From the NCBI GenBank assembly GCA_038087015.1, contig JASBNA010000129.1, positions 1 through 50,788 of the forward strand: a DNA stretch of 50,788 bases, in the 5' to 3' direction. How positions within the stretch are numbered: the first letter of the stretch is position 1; every line of letters begins with the position of its first letter. The position numbers were made by a program, and so were the translations under genes. The DNA comes from Cerrena zonata. Its lineage: Eukaryota; Basidiomycota; Agaricomycetes; Polyporales; Cerrenaceae. Under the pieces are notes generated by a model, which was given only the letters and a program-made list of their open reading frames with translations, was not told the DNA's origin and did not search any database. Shown here piece after piece: positions 11,182 to 21,589 of this stretch.

Positions 11182-11629
11182 CTTGTCAGAGTTGTCAGTA
11201 GAAAAAGAGGATATCCACAAGAGAGAGAAGAGAGAGAGAAAGAGAGAGAGAAAGAGGGAGGAAGACCGGGACGGCGTACTAGCACTTATGGACTAAGGAA
11301 TATGGCCTAGAGTGGCCCCACGTTGCTAAGACGGGGATCAGCGGAGCTAACCGGATATCATCTTAAGGCGCACAAGGTGAGGCAAGTGTACGTGGTCTAA
11401 TGGGTTGAGCACTTCATGTGTATGGAGGTCAGTCTTGGGGCGCGAGGTTCGAATACCGGCCGGGTTCAATCACTCAAAGGCACCATATTGATCAGGGATC
11501 ATCAGTACTCCGGTACTTAGATCCCCGCCCTCTTTTTTTTCAGTGAAACTCACATTAATTTTATTGAAGCGTAAACTACTGGAGCCATACAAGAAATGTA
11601 TAAAGAGATAAAAAAAAAAAGAAAACTAA
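11182..11629. other. Intergenic region between the dioxygenase-like and coiled-coil genes, copy 1
   Basis: About 450 bp. It holds an AG-rich microsatellite (AGAGAGAAAG type, 11218-11258) just upstream of the coiled-coil gene, the second type of tRNA-like sequence, and an A/T-rich 3' region of the dioxygenase gene. Confidence 0.6.
11383..11540 (+). mobile_element. Second tRNA-derived SINE-like sequence, copy 1
   Basis: A-box-like TGGTCTAATGGG (11393-11404) and B-box GGTTCGAATACC (11446-11457) are followed by the tail motif ACTCCGGTACTTAG and a T8 run at 11533-11540 that would stop Pol III. The tail motif resembles the block-T element (ACTCCGGTAATTAG) although the tRNA-like heads differ. It lies on the strand opposite the neighbouring genes. 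Confidence 0.65.
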
Positions 11630-13259
11630 CTAGCAGGCATGGCGTTTTGCCTTGGCCACAGAACCCTCGTCGGTGAAGAAATTGAAAAGAAGCCTCTCCC
11701 CTGTGCCTTCAAAAAGGTAGGCGTAGTGAGAGAGGAGGCGGGCAGACACCGTCAGGCACTGTCCAGGGTATAGAGGGATTTTAAGATCAAGCTGGGGGAT
11801 ACAAAAATGAACTACGGCCTCTCCAGCAGCCAGAATGACGGCGACGGTTTCCTTCGAGTCCCCTAAGTCGATATGCATGCCGTCTGAGTAACCAGAACAG
11901 AATGCAAGAGCATTCCCCAGCCCATGGAAGTCAAACACCCCATCGCCAGCTTCATAAATCTGGGGGTACTTTTCTTGGATCAGTTTCCTGACGCTGGAAT
12001 AAAATTAGTTAACCTATCAGAAACATACAAATAAGGAGCACATACCTGTCTGTGGTCTCAAAGTGAGATGGCAGCAAGGAGCGTAAGGTTTTTTCTACCT
12101 TGGGAATGACCAGTTTCCCTAAGGTACCCATGAGAGAGTGGAGGGCCTTGGTCGACTCTGCGTCTTGATTCTTAGAGTCCCCGGTAAGGAATATATCTTT
12201 GCTGTATTTGGACCATCCGCCCACATGAAAGGTGGGGAACACCTTGGTGTCTGAGCGGGCGACTTCGCGTGTAGGGTTTCCTCCAGCGGTGGGTTTAGTA
12301 TCCATAAACCCCTTGAACGACGCCTTCAGGATCCTCCGAGTGTCTGCATTGATGACATTGTCATGCCTGGTGACAATGTACTCAGGCAGCCCATGTACAT
12401 TGCTAGGCATGGGGACCAGAAACCGTCCTGTGTCGGGCGCACATGGAAGCTCAGTTACCCCCAGATTCGGGAACCGGCACTCCGTCAGAACTGCCCCTGT
12501 ATCCTGGTCCCTGCCTGGCCGCGTCAGGTACAAGTGGGCGTCGTGCTGAATGCGATGGATGACTACCAAAATAAAAAAAAACAGAATCACTTTAGTTACC
12601 CAGCATTAAATAATATCAGGCGAGTACATACCTGTGTTGAAGTCGAGAGCATCCTGCAGAGTGAGCCCCTTCTTGGCTAGTTTCTCTTGCCATTTCTCCT
12701 GGCGTTCTAATTGTTTCGCTGCCGATCGTGTTCTCTTCTTCCCCTTTTTCTCTAAAAGAACATAAACTAAGATCGGTAGGAATATCGTAATAAAATAAAT
12801 TTAACGTACCTCTCGTTTGACCGTATTTTCTCGGATTCAAACTCATGTCTTCAGGGTCTCTTAGGTATTGAGGCCTTTCGTGGGGAATAGGGACTGAAAA
12901 GAAGAAGAAACCAACCATTAGCTGCAATCCGATATTATAGAGATAATCCAAAAAAAAAAATGGCGAGTCGACGTTATGTGAGTTAGAGAATAGTAGTAAC
13001 GATAGCTGCCGAGCCCCTTGAGCCACCACTATTGCAAGTCCGCTGACAAACGCCGCGATAAATGCAGTGGTGGTCAAGAGACCACGGGCCGTACCGAAAC
13101 ACCACGCCCCACCAATACACGAAGAACATAAAATACAAAGATAGATAAACGACACGTACCAGGTGCAAGATGTAATCGTCGTGCTCTTAATCTAGCTAAG
13201 ATAGCCTCTCGCTGCCGCTGTTCCATTCTCTTTCTCTTTGTTTCTGGACATGTACCCAT
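11630..13259 (-). CDS. Predicted 2-oxoglutarate/Fe(II) dioxygenase, probably TET/JBP-like, unit U copy 1
   Basis: Five exons: 13259-13160, 12893-12810, 12751-12632, 12562-12046 and 11993-11630, giving 394 aa. The N-terminal 100 residues are strongly basic (TKRKRMEQRQREAILARLRARR), fitting DNA or RNA binding. The C-terminal third has the double-stranded beta-helix signature: GMHIDLGD supplies the HxD pair (H314, D316), LLSHYAYLF the distal His (H363), and GERLLFNFF the 2-OG-binding Arg (R374), 11 residues after the His. TET/JBP enzymes that oxidise 5-methylcytosine or thymine are greatly expanded in basidiomycete transposons, which makes this the best reading; another 2OG oxygenase family is possible. 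It differs from copy 2 at three residues (R/H, T/M, G/D in exon 4). Confidence 0.66.
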
Positions 13260-13369
13260 TGGATAGACGCGTTGATGAAAGGAATAACGAGGTGTTGAAG
13301 ACGGAGGGTGACGAACAGTAGTTAGCGTTAGGAACGCTGACTATTGGGGAGGGCAAACAACGCGGATGG

Positions 13370-13455
13370 CCTTGAGAACGACGGATACGGTCTTGAGAAC
13401 GACAGATACGGTCTCGAGAACGACGGTAACGGTCTTGAGAACAACGGATACGGCC
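13370..13455. repeat. 21-bp tandem repeat
   Basis: About four units of the type GACGGATACGGTCTTGAGAAC with scattered substitutions lie within the dioxygenase 5' region. The mirror copy (near 29105-29175) has one unit fewer. Confidence 0.75.
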
Positions 13456-13671
13456 TTGGATGCGAGAGTTGTCGACGACGGCGGAATAGTAAGCGTTAGA
13501 AACGCTAGCTACACAGAGAACACCACAAATATAGCGGACGTTAGAAACGTCAACTACAGAGGGATGTAGGGAAGAGAGAAGCAACGCTCCTCTCTTTTTG
13601 AACCAACGTCCTTATGTCAGCATTACGCGAGGTAGGACCTCAAGCAACGATACGTGGCAACTCCGAGTTCC

Positions 13672-13712
13672 GGGACGCGTTTGATCGACGCGTTTGATCG
13701 ACGCGTTTGATC
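13672..13712. repeat. 13-bp tandem repeat GACGCGTTTGATC
   Basis: Three adjacent units, each containing an ACGCGT palindrome and the TTTGATC spacer. Mirrored near 28853-28893. Confidence 0.8.
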
Positions 13713-14836
13713 GCATTTAGTCAATGCATGGTGTTCTCTTGAGCCGAATTGAGGAGAATAGTAGGCGTTTCTAACGCCTACTATTGGAAAGTCAAACCAG
13801 GGAGAGATCGAGAGGAGCGAGAATGAGAGAGTTGAACGAGATCGAGTAGAATAGTAGGCGTTAGAAACGCCTACTACGTTGAGTCCACCGAGATCGAGAG
13901 GAATGAGAACGAGGGGCAGATAGAGAGGAACAAGAATGAGAAGAATAGCAGGCGTTAGAAACGCCGACTATGTCGAGTCCACCGAGATCGAGAGGAACGA
14001 GAACGAGGGAGAGTCAAACGAGGGAGAGTCAAATAAGTACAAGACGAATAGCAGGCGTTAGAAACGCCGACTACAAGAAGAAACGAGAATGAGAATGAGT
14101 GGGAGATTGAGAGGAACGAGACAGTCGAACAAGGGACATTCAAATGACCACAAGAAGAATAGCAGGCATTAGAAACGCCTACTACGTCAAGTTGAGCAAG
14201 AGAATGTCGAACGAGGGAGAGATTGAGAGGAATGAGAGGAACAAGAGAGTCAAACGAGGGACATTCGAACAAGTGCAAGATGAATAGCAGGTGTTATAAA
14301 CACCGACTACGTCGAGTCCACCGAGAACGAGAGGAATGAGAACGGGAGAAACGATAAGAATAGCAGGTGTTATAAACACCAACTACATCGAGTCCACCGA
14401 GAACGAGAGGGACGAGAGAGGAATGAGAGGGATGAGCGAGAGAGGAGCGAGAACGAGAGAAACGGTAAGAATAGCAGGTGTTATAAACACCGACTACGTC
14501 GAGTCCACCGAGAACGAGAGGGACGAGAGAGAGAGGAGCGAGAATGAGAGGGACGAGAGAGAGAGGAGCGAGAACGAGAGGACCGAGAACGAGAGGACCG
14601 AGAACGAGAGGACCGAGAACGAGAGGAGCGAGAACGAGAGCAAGAATGAGTCCACCGACGGCGACAAGAGCAAGTCCAACGACGGCGAGCAGTATAGGCA
14701 GCGTTAGGAACGCCAACTACAGAGACCATCGACCCATTGCACGAGGTAGAACCTCGGGCAACGGACGGTGGTGGTGGTGGTGGAGAGAAAGAAGAAAGCG
14801 CTAAGTCCTCGATCGAAGGATCAAAACGCGATTCAG

Positions 14837-14940
14837 ATCTCGGAATGTTCCGAGATTTGCGCTTCTCGGAAGATTCCGAGATTTGCGTTCCTCGGACCGG
14901 CCCGGGATTTGCGTTTTGACGTCGATCACGATCGTGATCG
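14837..14940. repeat. Three close palindromes upstream of the 876-aa gene
   Basis: ATCTCGGAA-tg-TTCCGAGAT (14837-14856), TCTCGGAA-ga-TTCCGAGA (14864-14881) and CGATCACGATCGTGATCG (14923-14940, perfect, no spacer). The first two share the TCGGAA/TTCCGA arm. They are candidate dimeric-protein binding sites and are mirrored at about 27325-27428. Confidence 0.8.
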
Positions 14941-15204
14941 GGGACTCGGACCGGGCTCGCGCTTGCGTCCATCTTGCTCTTTCTTTCCATCCACCACCAC
15001 CACCACCTCCACCTCCACCGGTAACCGAAGGATCTTCCTTCTGTTATCGTCTCTTCCACTGCCCCCCTGGTAACTGAAGGATCTTCCTTCCGTTATTTTT
15101 CTCCTCGATTTCGCCGCTGACTTCCTCGATTTCGCCGCCGCCGCCATTTCACCGCTACCCTCGTCTTCTCACCTCTCACCTCGTCTTCTCTCTCGGCCGC
15201 CTCC

Positions 15205-15650
15205 CCTCGCGTTTTCTCCTCGTATTCCCCGGTCGCTGGCATTGATAGCCTGAGGACATTCCTTGCCCTATCATTGTCAGTTTCCTATCCTCAAGCTGGT
15301 CGTCGGACCCGTTACCTCGGTCGTTTCCTCTCAGTCATCCCTCGTCGTTTTCTCCTCCTCCCCTCGCGTTTTCTCCTCGTATTCCCCGGTCGCTGGCATT
15401 GATAGCCTGAGGACATTCCTTGCCCTATCATTGTCAGTTTCCTTTCCTCAAGCTAGTCGTCGGACCCGTTACCTCGGTCGTTTCCTCTCGGTCATCCCTC
15501 GTCGTTTTCTCCTCCTCGTCCCCGGTTGTCTTCTCGTATTCCCCGGTCGCTGGCATTGATAGCCTGAGGACATTCCTTGCCCTATCATTGTCAGTTTCCT
15601 TTCCTCAAGCTGGTCGTTGGACCCGTTACCTCGGTCGCCTTCCATTGTCG
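15205..15650. repeat. 157-bp tandem repeat, about 2.7 units
   Basis: The segment beginning ATTCCCCGGTCGCTGG recurs at 15224, 15381 and 15538, a regular 157-bp period, with the third unit incomplete. It lies in the probable 5' leader/promoter of the 876-aa gene and is mirrored near 26615-27060. Open frames within it are artefacts of the period. Confidence 0.9.
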
Positions 15651-15988
15651 TATTCGGTCGCCCCCGCCGTCGCCGAAACAAACATCCGTATGTTCTTTCT
15701 TTTTTCTTTTTTCTTTTTTCTTTCTTTAATCTCACTTAGCCTTGCTCATTCTCCAGGTCGTTCTCAGTTCTCCTCGCCGTCTTTAAAGCAAAGCTCCGTA
15801 CGTATTTCTTTTTTTCATTTCCCTTTCTTTATTCTCACTTTATCAATTATTCAATAGACTCCATATCTCGTGCCTGCGTAAACTCTGCCCACCCCTCCCC
15901 CTCACCCCTCGGCAACTCTCCAAGTATGTCCTACGTTGCTAAAATTTACACCTCCCACCTCTAATATTCTAATTTTACAGACGTCGCA

Positions 15989-18672
15989 ATGGCTAACTTA
16001 CAACGTCAGCATTTCCTTACCGAATTAGGCCTCCAGGTGACAAGGTGGAATGCCCCCTGTCCATACCCATTCAACAGCGACAACTACAGCCATGTTCGAG
16101 AGGACTGGTCTATGCATCACGCTTTGCGGTCGTATATTCCGGACGTCAACCCCGGATACCATTTCTTCTTGCCTATCTGGTGGGGCCGGGACGATTATTT
16201 TTATCTTTCATTCCTCCCCCGCAATCTAAACCTGAATGCGGATCCTATCCTCCACTGCCTCAGTGACGCGTTCAGGATCGGATCAAGGGGGCAATATCAG
16301 CCCATTATCGAGAAAGTCCCAGGCGGATATCGCCTTCAGGAATCATACGTTAAACAGTGGACAGAGCTCGAGAACCATCTACACCACCTGTACATGGCCC
16401 TCAAGCGTGGCAGGGAGCAATGGATGCCCCTGCTTTGCAAGCCGCCTAGAAGACCAAACCACATCGGATATCAGGAGCCCGCAGAAACAAGAGGAGATGC
16501 TGCTGGCAGAATATTTGCAGCTCGGCGTGAATTCTTAGCGATGGCATGCTGGGTTACCATGTTTCTCGCTAAAATCGACCACAATAAACCCAACCCCGAC
16601 ACCCAGAACTGGATCAAGGCCCTTGCCGATTACAATATTCCCCGCTACTTAGTCGACGCCTTGCGACGCTCGCCCTTTTTTACCGACTTCTCAGGAACTA
16701 CAGTTCGCCAAGGGATGATTATCGACATGGCCATCGAATGGTCATTCTGTGCTGGGAACATGTCCTACATGTTCGAGTTCGCTAATGTACCTATCTGGTA
16801 CTTTTACCATACAGAAAACATGTTCAAACGTCATCCATACCAACTGGCGAACATCCTCCTCCCAAGGCCTAGCGATATCCAAAGGCTGCAGGTGACCAAG
16901 AAATATGTCCAATTCAACGACATCTGCGACGTCAAGTTTGACGCACTCTCCAAGCAGCAACCCTCAGAAACCATTCACGAATTTCTCCAACGGCGCCATG
17001 ACTCACAGGAGAAAATGGCTCGGGATGAACCACCTTCTGCTCTCCAGAGGAGACAGAATAGAACTCAATCGCACACTTCAAATCTCGGTACATGGCTCCG
17101 ACTCAGGTCAAACGTCTACGAGTGGCAACCGGTCCCTTACCCCCCCTATCATTTCCGCACCATTATCCATGAGGCCGACGCCGACGACGTCTTTAATAGC
17201 TTTGCAGGCGGCCAAGTCATCTACAATGCTTGGGATGACTGCTTCGATCTCTGCAAGGACTTGGATCCCACTGCGGTGCCGCTTGCAGGGCTCAATGCTT
17301 ACGATGACGACGACGACGAGGAAGACGAGACCTATCATGGCATGCAACCTTTGGGTCCTGCTTTTGATATCGGCCACTACAACCCCCCCGAAGGCCTCGC
17401 ACCTGACAATGCACTCACCTTTACTCAGCCAGCTGCTGAAGGTGTCCTCATCGACAACCAATTCCAACTCGCGTGGACTATTCATAACCTCCCCAACCTG
17501 CAAACCACTCTTCAAGGGCGATACGGGCTTCAACAGTTTGTTTCTCTTGAACCCCACGAGCAGGCTCCTTTGACTTACACTCTCAAGGATGCCCTGACCC
17601 CCTTTGTTGAGCGGTCAGAAGATGAGATGGTGACTCTGACAGCTGAGTTCAGCAAAGTTGTATGCGCATTTGCATACATCTTGTGCTCGAACAATACAAA
17701 TATCGACATCGTCACCCCCAAGCTGTCCGATATTCTATTTTCCACCAAGGTATTTGTCAGGAAGGTGAATCGGGGTCTCTTTGTGCCACCCAATCCTGTC
17801 CAAGTCATCCCGAAGCCTCCAATAACAAGAGGCCAGCCTGTTCGCAGAGATGGTGACACCGACCGCAAGATCTGGTTTATTTTTCCCCACGAATACCGGA
17901 ACGGCGAACCCTACATTGGCGTCAACTCCGTCATCACCTACAAACAGGTATTTAGGGAGCAATGGGGGCCATCGCTTGAGGAGATCGGCAAGGAAATGAC
18001 GAGACGCGGTATCCCATTCATGCTTGTCTGGTCTGACCAGAAGGTCCCTCGTCGTATTCCCATTATCCTGCCTCTTTCGACAACAATGCGACCCGCCAAC
18101 TTCGTCTACTCAGCGAGCGACTACCTGGCCTACATCAACCAGAGGCTCAATTTGTTTAGACATCTTCCCCTGGCCAAGACTGCTCTTCGTCAAGGTGGAA
18201 TTATCTGGCGCCTTGCTTTGGAGTCATTTGAGGTCGGAGCTCAACCTCCCAGCTCAGTCGCAGGCGGACTCAATGAGCATATTTCCAACCCTTTCTCATT
18301 TCAGCTGCCAGTTGGAAGGTTTATGGAGAATATCCTCACCGACGACGAGATCGATGTCATCTGCGGAGTCTATACAGACCAAACCGGTGAGTCCACAGCA
18401 CTCTCATTTTCTATTTACATTGCTAACATTGTATTTTAGACATCAAAAACCAGACCATGCTGCGATCTTGGTGGCCGTTGCCCACCGTATGGTCAACCTG
18501 TGGCCTCAATACAGGTTACTGGACCAGGGAATGTGAAACCTGGTTCCAGAAACACCTGTTGAAGATTCTCACAGGGGGTGTGCAGCCACTAAGGTCTAGT
18601 GAATGGCGAACGAGTCTCCGGTGGCATAAGCCGGAAACTGCAAAGCTGATGAGGGCATTGGAAGTCGACTAG
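15989..18672 (+). CDS. 876-aa protein of unknown family, unit U copy 1
   Basis: Two exons (15989-18386 and 18440-18672) joined by a 53-nt GT-AG intron. The protein is rich in Trp, Pro and aromatic residues; it has an acidic run (DDDDDEEDE) near the middle and a C-terminal module with GGIIWRLALESF, a DDEIDVICGVY motif and a Trp-rich end (SWWPLPTVW, GYWTRECETWF, EWRTSLRWHK). From memory this C-terminal signature resembles a large family of uncharacterised proteins in Agaricomycetes; no function is known to me. No signal peptide, membrane span or recognisable transposase catalytic triad is visible. I saw no amino-acid difference between copies over the first exon, which suggests recent duplication or constraint. 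It is divergent from the dioxygenase-like gene. Confidence 0.82.
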
Positions 18673-19063
18673 GTGGGGGTCGAATTTTACTCGTAGGACT
18701 ATGCACGTGGACTTGTTTTTGTAAACGATTTCTTGCGCAGACTTTGATTTGGTTCAGTTTTTGCAGACTTTGATTTGTTTTTGTAGACACTTTCTTGCCT
18801 AGACACTGACTTAGCTGAGTTGATGTCGATTTCTTTTTTGACCTGCAGACACTTGGGCGTTGTTTTTTTTCTTGCCAACTATGTACTCCTCGTATCGTCT
18901 TTTGGTTGCCGCATATGCCTCCCCTTATAACTTGTGTACAATACATATGGAACAGCATGAACAATTGTTCAAATAGCGTGAACAATTTTTCAAACAGTGT
19001 GGAAAGATATGCATGATTAAATCAACAAATAACTGTGTAAATAATCACCCAAGATGAAAAGTA
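18673..19063. other. Non-coding right margin of unit U, copy 1
   Basis: This is the 3' region of the 876-aa gene. It has short tandem similarities (CAGACTTTGATTTG twice, near 18738 and 18765) and paired AACAATTGTTC and AACAATTTTTC motifs near 18959 and 18980. No gene is convincing. Confidence 0.55.
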
Positions 19064-19772
19064 TCAGAGGAAAGATAAGGAGAGGAAGGCAGATGTGTCT
19101 TATCTTATCTAAGAAAGGGTATATGGGGCAGGTACCACTGAAATATAGCAAGTGTGCATAGCTCAGTTGGTTGAACGCGTTAATTCGTGCATGGAGGCGT
19201 GGCAGAGCCCTAGGTTCAAGCCGCGCCAGTGTCTATCGTTACTCCGGTAATTAGGGCACCGCCTTCTAGCTCATGTGACTTCTCTCCCATCATCTCTCTT
19301 CATTCTAATAACTCTCCTCATTTTATCTTTTTTTTTGACACCGCTACAGATGTCGTACTCACTGTTTCCCTAAAATGGTAACTTTTCTCTCTTACTTTCT
19401 TTTCTCTCTCTTCAACCTGTGTATCTACTGTTACCTCACTACTTTTCTCATTGTACAATGTCTGTACTGTCTCCAACTCTTTCATTCAATCAAAATATCA
19501 AACATACTCACTGTTTCAATTTCACTTTTTCTGCACCAAAGCAAGTTCTCTGTATATTTCTCACTGTGACTACTTGTTTATGAGTGTTGTATACCTTGTA
19601 TCTTCTCATTGGTTTGTCATTTCTCTGTCAATGTCACTCATCAATGTCAAAATGATAAGTTTCAGTTGTCTGTATTTTTTTTCTCAAATCTTCAATCTTC
19701 AATTTGACCATTACAATGGCTTCAACTGTTCTAATATTTCCTCAACCAAGTGAACTTTGTAAAATATATACT
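19064..19772 (+). repeat. Block T, copy 2
   Basis: Same block as 7780-8484 but on the plus strand, facing outward from unit U. Here it continues without a break into the inverted piece of the helicase gene. Confidence 0.92.
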
Positions 19773-21588
19773 GCAGTCTATTTCTGCTGCCAGAAATACT
19801 AACTTTATCTAATTTTTTAATTTTCTTTTGTACTATTTACAACTAGAACAGGCTTCAAAAATCTGTAATATTTAATATTTCTACAGTGTCTCAACTAAAC
19901 TTATTCAAATATTTTCTTACTTTATTGCATTGACCAATCTAGAACTATACTATGGCATCTAAAATTATCTAATCTAACTCAGTTTTATATTAGACCTGTA
20001 AAATCAAAGTCAAAATAGATAATACATAGAATGTTACATTTTTAGTAATGCTTGATACCATCTGAGTTTTAATCTATAATCTCAGTTACAATTTAGCTCT
20101 GATATATAAGAGTGAATTTACCACGCATCTAAACTTAAACCTGAACCATCATCATCTCCTCGAAGCTAGATTTCTTCCAGCCTTTTTTTTACAAACAATC
20201 CCAAATGTCTTCTACTGCTAACACAAATATGTACTTTTGTGATAAATGTTCTTATTCTCACAACAGTCCAAAGACACTTGCTGCTCACAAAAGTGACTAT
20301 CACAGTATATATGTCACCTATGTCAACTACAAGTGTAAGTTTTTTCTTATCTATGATTGATATCTCTTGTTCATTTTTATTTTAGCTGAAATGAAAAAGT
20401 TGACTCGCCAAAGTGATGGCACTTATGTCTGTCCCTATGGATGCGAAGTTGTTCTTAAAAGCAACAAGCGTGTCCCTGGACATATTAAAAAGCATCATGA
20501 TGCTATGGATAAGAAACTAGAATCTTTCTATACTTCTAGTAAGTTTTGCTTAATATTATCTATTGAAATTAATCTAAGTTTCTCATTGTTGTATCAGATC
20601 AAAGCCAAGGAAGAACCTCACCTGCTCAATCTTCTTCTGGTGATGCCTTACAGTATATGCTACCAGATCCTACTCCCTGCCCTCCTCCTGGTGGCAGATA
20701 TGGTGCAGATATTGCTAGTGCTGTTGCTGAGGATGATCAACGCATCATTACTTCACACTATGATCCCTTATTATCTCCTGAGGGTGTTTCAAACCCACCT
20801 CCTAACTCTGCTATGCGTCAACCTCATCGAGTGCAGGCAGAGCCAGATCACTTGGATGGTTATGGTGATTATGAGCAGTATCTCAGGCCTTACCTGGATG
20901 CCGATGGATCTTCCATTGTCATTCAAAGTATGTCACTTGATGATATTGACTGCTGCGTACACCGCGATCTCAGAATCATCATCTGCAGATCTTGCAATAC
21001 CGCTGTGGAGCCGCAATCCCTTAAAACCCATCTGCACAAGCATAACATCAGACCCGATTCCTGCGATCAGCTCATTTCCATGATTTGTCGCTACTACAAT
21101 CTTTGTACTGGCACCAACATTAACCCTCCGATGAACAAGCAACCTGTTCCATACATTGATATTCTCTCTGGACTCAAGTGCACTATATGTCACTATGTAT
21201 GCATTGAGAAGACAACTATGGAGAAGCATATCTACGAGAAACACCCTCAGGCTCCGCGGCCTATTGTAAATTGCATGCAGGCTGCATTTTGCCAGTCTCT
21301 CTTTATGGTGCCGAAGAGATATTTCGAGGTCAATGCTCCAGCTCCCCAAGAGAAAAATGCATTCTCCGAGTATTTGCAACACAACCTTCGACCACTTATC
21401 ACCACTACCACTATTCCTGTATTGCAACCTAATGATGTTCCCCCCTTAATGGACTTCACTATGTGGCATATACATCTTACCAATTGGCGCTTAAGTGCAA
21501 GGTCTCGCAAGGAGCTTTTACAAGATGCTGAAATACCCACTGCAAAGACACCTATTCTTTGTGGGGTTCAGTCTATTGTATTGGCCTA
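19067..21588. repeat. Inverted repeat IR-B, right arm
   Basis: Reverse complement of 5963-8484. Homology to the helicase gene stops exactly after GGCCTA at 21588, where the sequence switches to the end of block V. Confidence 0.93.
19152..19262 (+). mobile_element. tRNA-derived SINE-like sequence, copy 2
   Basis: A box TAGCTCAGTTGG (19159-19170), B box GGTTCAAGCCG (19213-19223), then ACTCCGGTAATTAG, and a T-run near 19327-19335. The acceptor and T stems do not pair well, so it is not an active tRNA. Confidence 0.7.
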
Positions 21589-21589
21589 A
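20205..21589 (+). pseudogene. 3'-truncated duplicate of the zinc-finger/OrsD/helicase gene (424-aa open frame)
   Basis: Exons 20205-20334, 20386-20538 and 20598-21589 match the first three exons of the full gene at 1955-7346, with promoter region included. The copy ends at the junction with block V, where the junction bases create an immediate TAA. The remaining frame encodes the two C2H2 fingers and both OrsD zinc motifs but no helicase. The frame is fully open and splice sites are intact, so a DNA-binding-only protein could still be made; expression is unknown. I treat it as a gene fragment. Confidence 0.82.

Larger units (their letters stand above)
13324..14720. repeat. Array of dispersed covarying palindromes, copy 1
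   Basis: Twelve units of consensus GGYGTT-aKa-AACRCC lie near 13324, 13492, 13537, 13757, 13853, 13940, 14048, 14160, 14284, 14360, 14471 and 14697. Most have flanks GAATAGYA on one side and KACTAC on the other. The unit at 13757-13785 has perfect 13-nt arms around a 3-nt centre. Arms change in concert: GGCGTT/AACGCC, GGTGTT/AACACC, GACGTT/AACGTC, AGCGTT/AACGCT. Spacing is roughly 45-220 bp. Confidence 0.88.
13260..15988. promoter_or_regulatory. Palindrome-rich divergent promoter region of unit U, copy 1
   Basis: The 2.7 kb between the dioxygenase-like gene (leftward) and the 876-aa gene (rightward). It contains about 12 dispersed 15- to 29-nt palindromes, three larger perfect palindromes, a 13-bp and a 21-bp tandem repeat, AG-rich minisatellite DNA, and a 157-bp tandem repeat near the right gene. 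No protein gene is convincing here; the open frames encode Arg/Ser or Leu/Val repeats from low-complexity DNA. An intron acceptor (TTTTACAG) ends just before the 876-aa ATG, suggesting a spliced 5' UTR. Confidence 0.7.
7780..19772. mobile_element. T-U-T element copy 1 (arm 1 of giant inverted repeat IR-A)
   Basis: This 12-kb segment is the reverse complement of 22493-34762. Paired coordinates sum to about 42,545 in the outer part and 42,265 in the inner part; the change comes from about 300 bp of extra promoter repeats and one fewer 21-bp unit in the second copy. Unit U (8485-19063) lies between two outward-facing copies of block T, so T forms terminal inverted repeats. U carries three genes (876-aa protein, 2OG dioxygenase-like protein, coiled-coil protein). 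The substitutions between copies I noted fall in introns, promoter repeats and a few dioxygenase codons. No reverse transcriptase, integrase or recognisable DDE transposase is visible. Confidence 0.88.

Noticed and set aside
13324..14720. CRISPR-like array
   Set aside because: Repeats are short palindromes with irregular spacing and repetitive, non-unique spacers in a eukaryotic context with no cas genes.
13955..15059. Long Arg/Ser- or Leu/Val-rich frames in the divergent promoter
   Set aside because: They are direct products of the AG/CT-rich repeats, occur on both strands, and are not conserved in length between the U copies.
15989..18672. 876-aa protein as the transposase of unit U
   Set aside because: I could not identify a catalytic triad, zinc ribbon or RNase H-like core. 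Acidic residues are abundant but not in recognisable motifs, so it was left as unknown.
18596..18985. 129-aa minus-strand frame downstream of the 876-aa gene
   Set aside because: It overlaps the second exon of the 876-aa gene in antisense and has no recognisable content.
19152..19262. Functional tRNA gene
   Set aside because: A and B boxes are present, but acceptor and T stems do not pair and no clear anticodon arm can be drawn, so it was recorded as tRNA-derived.
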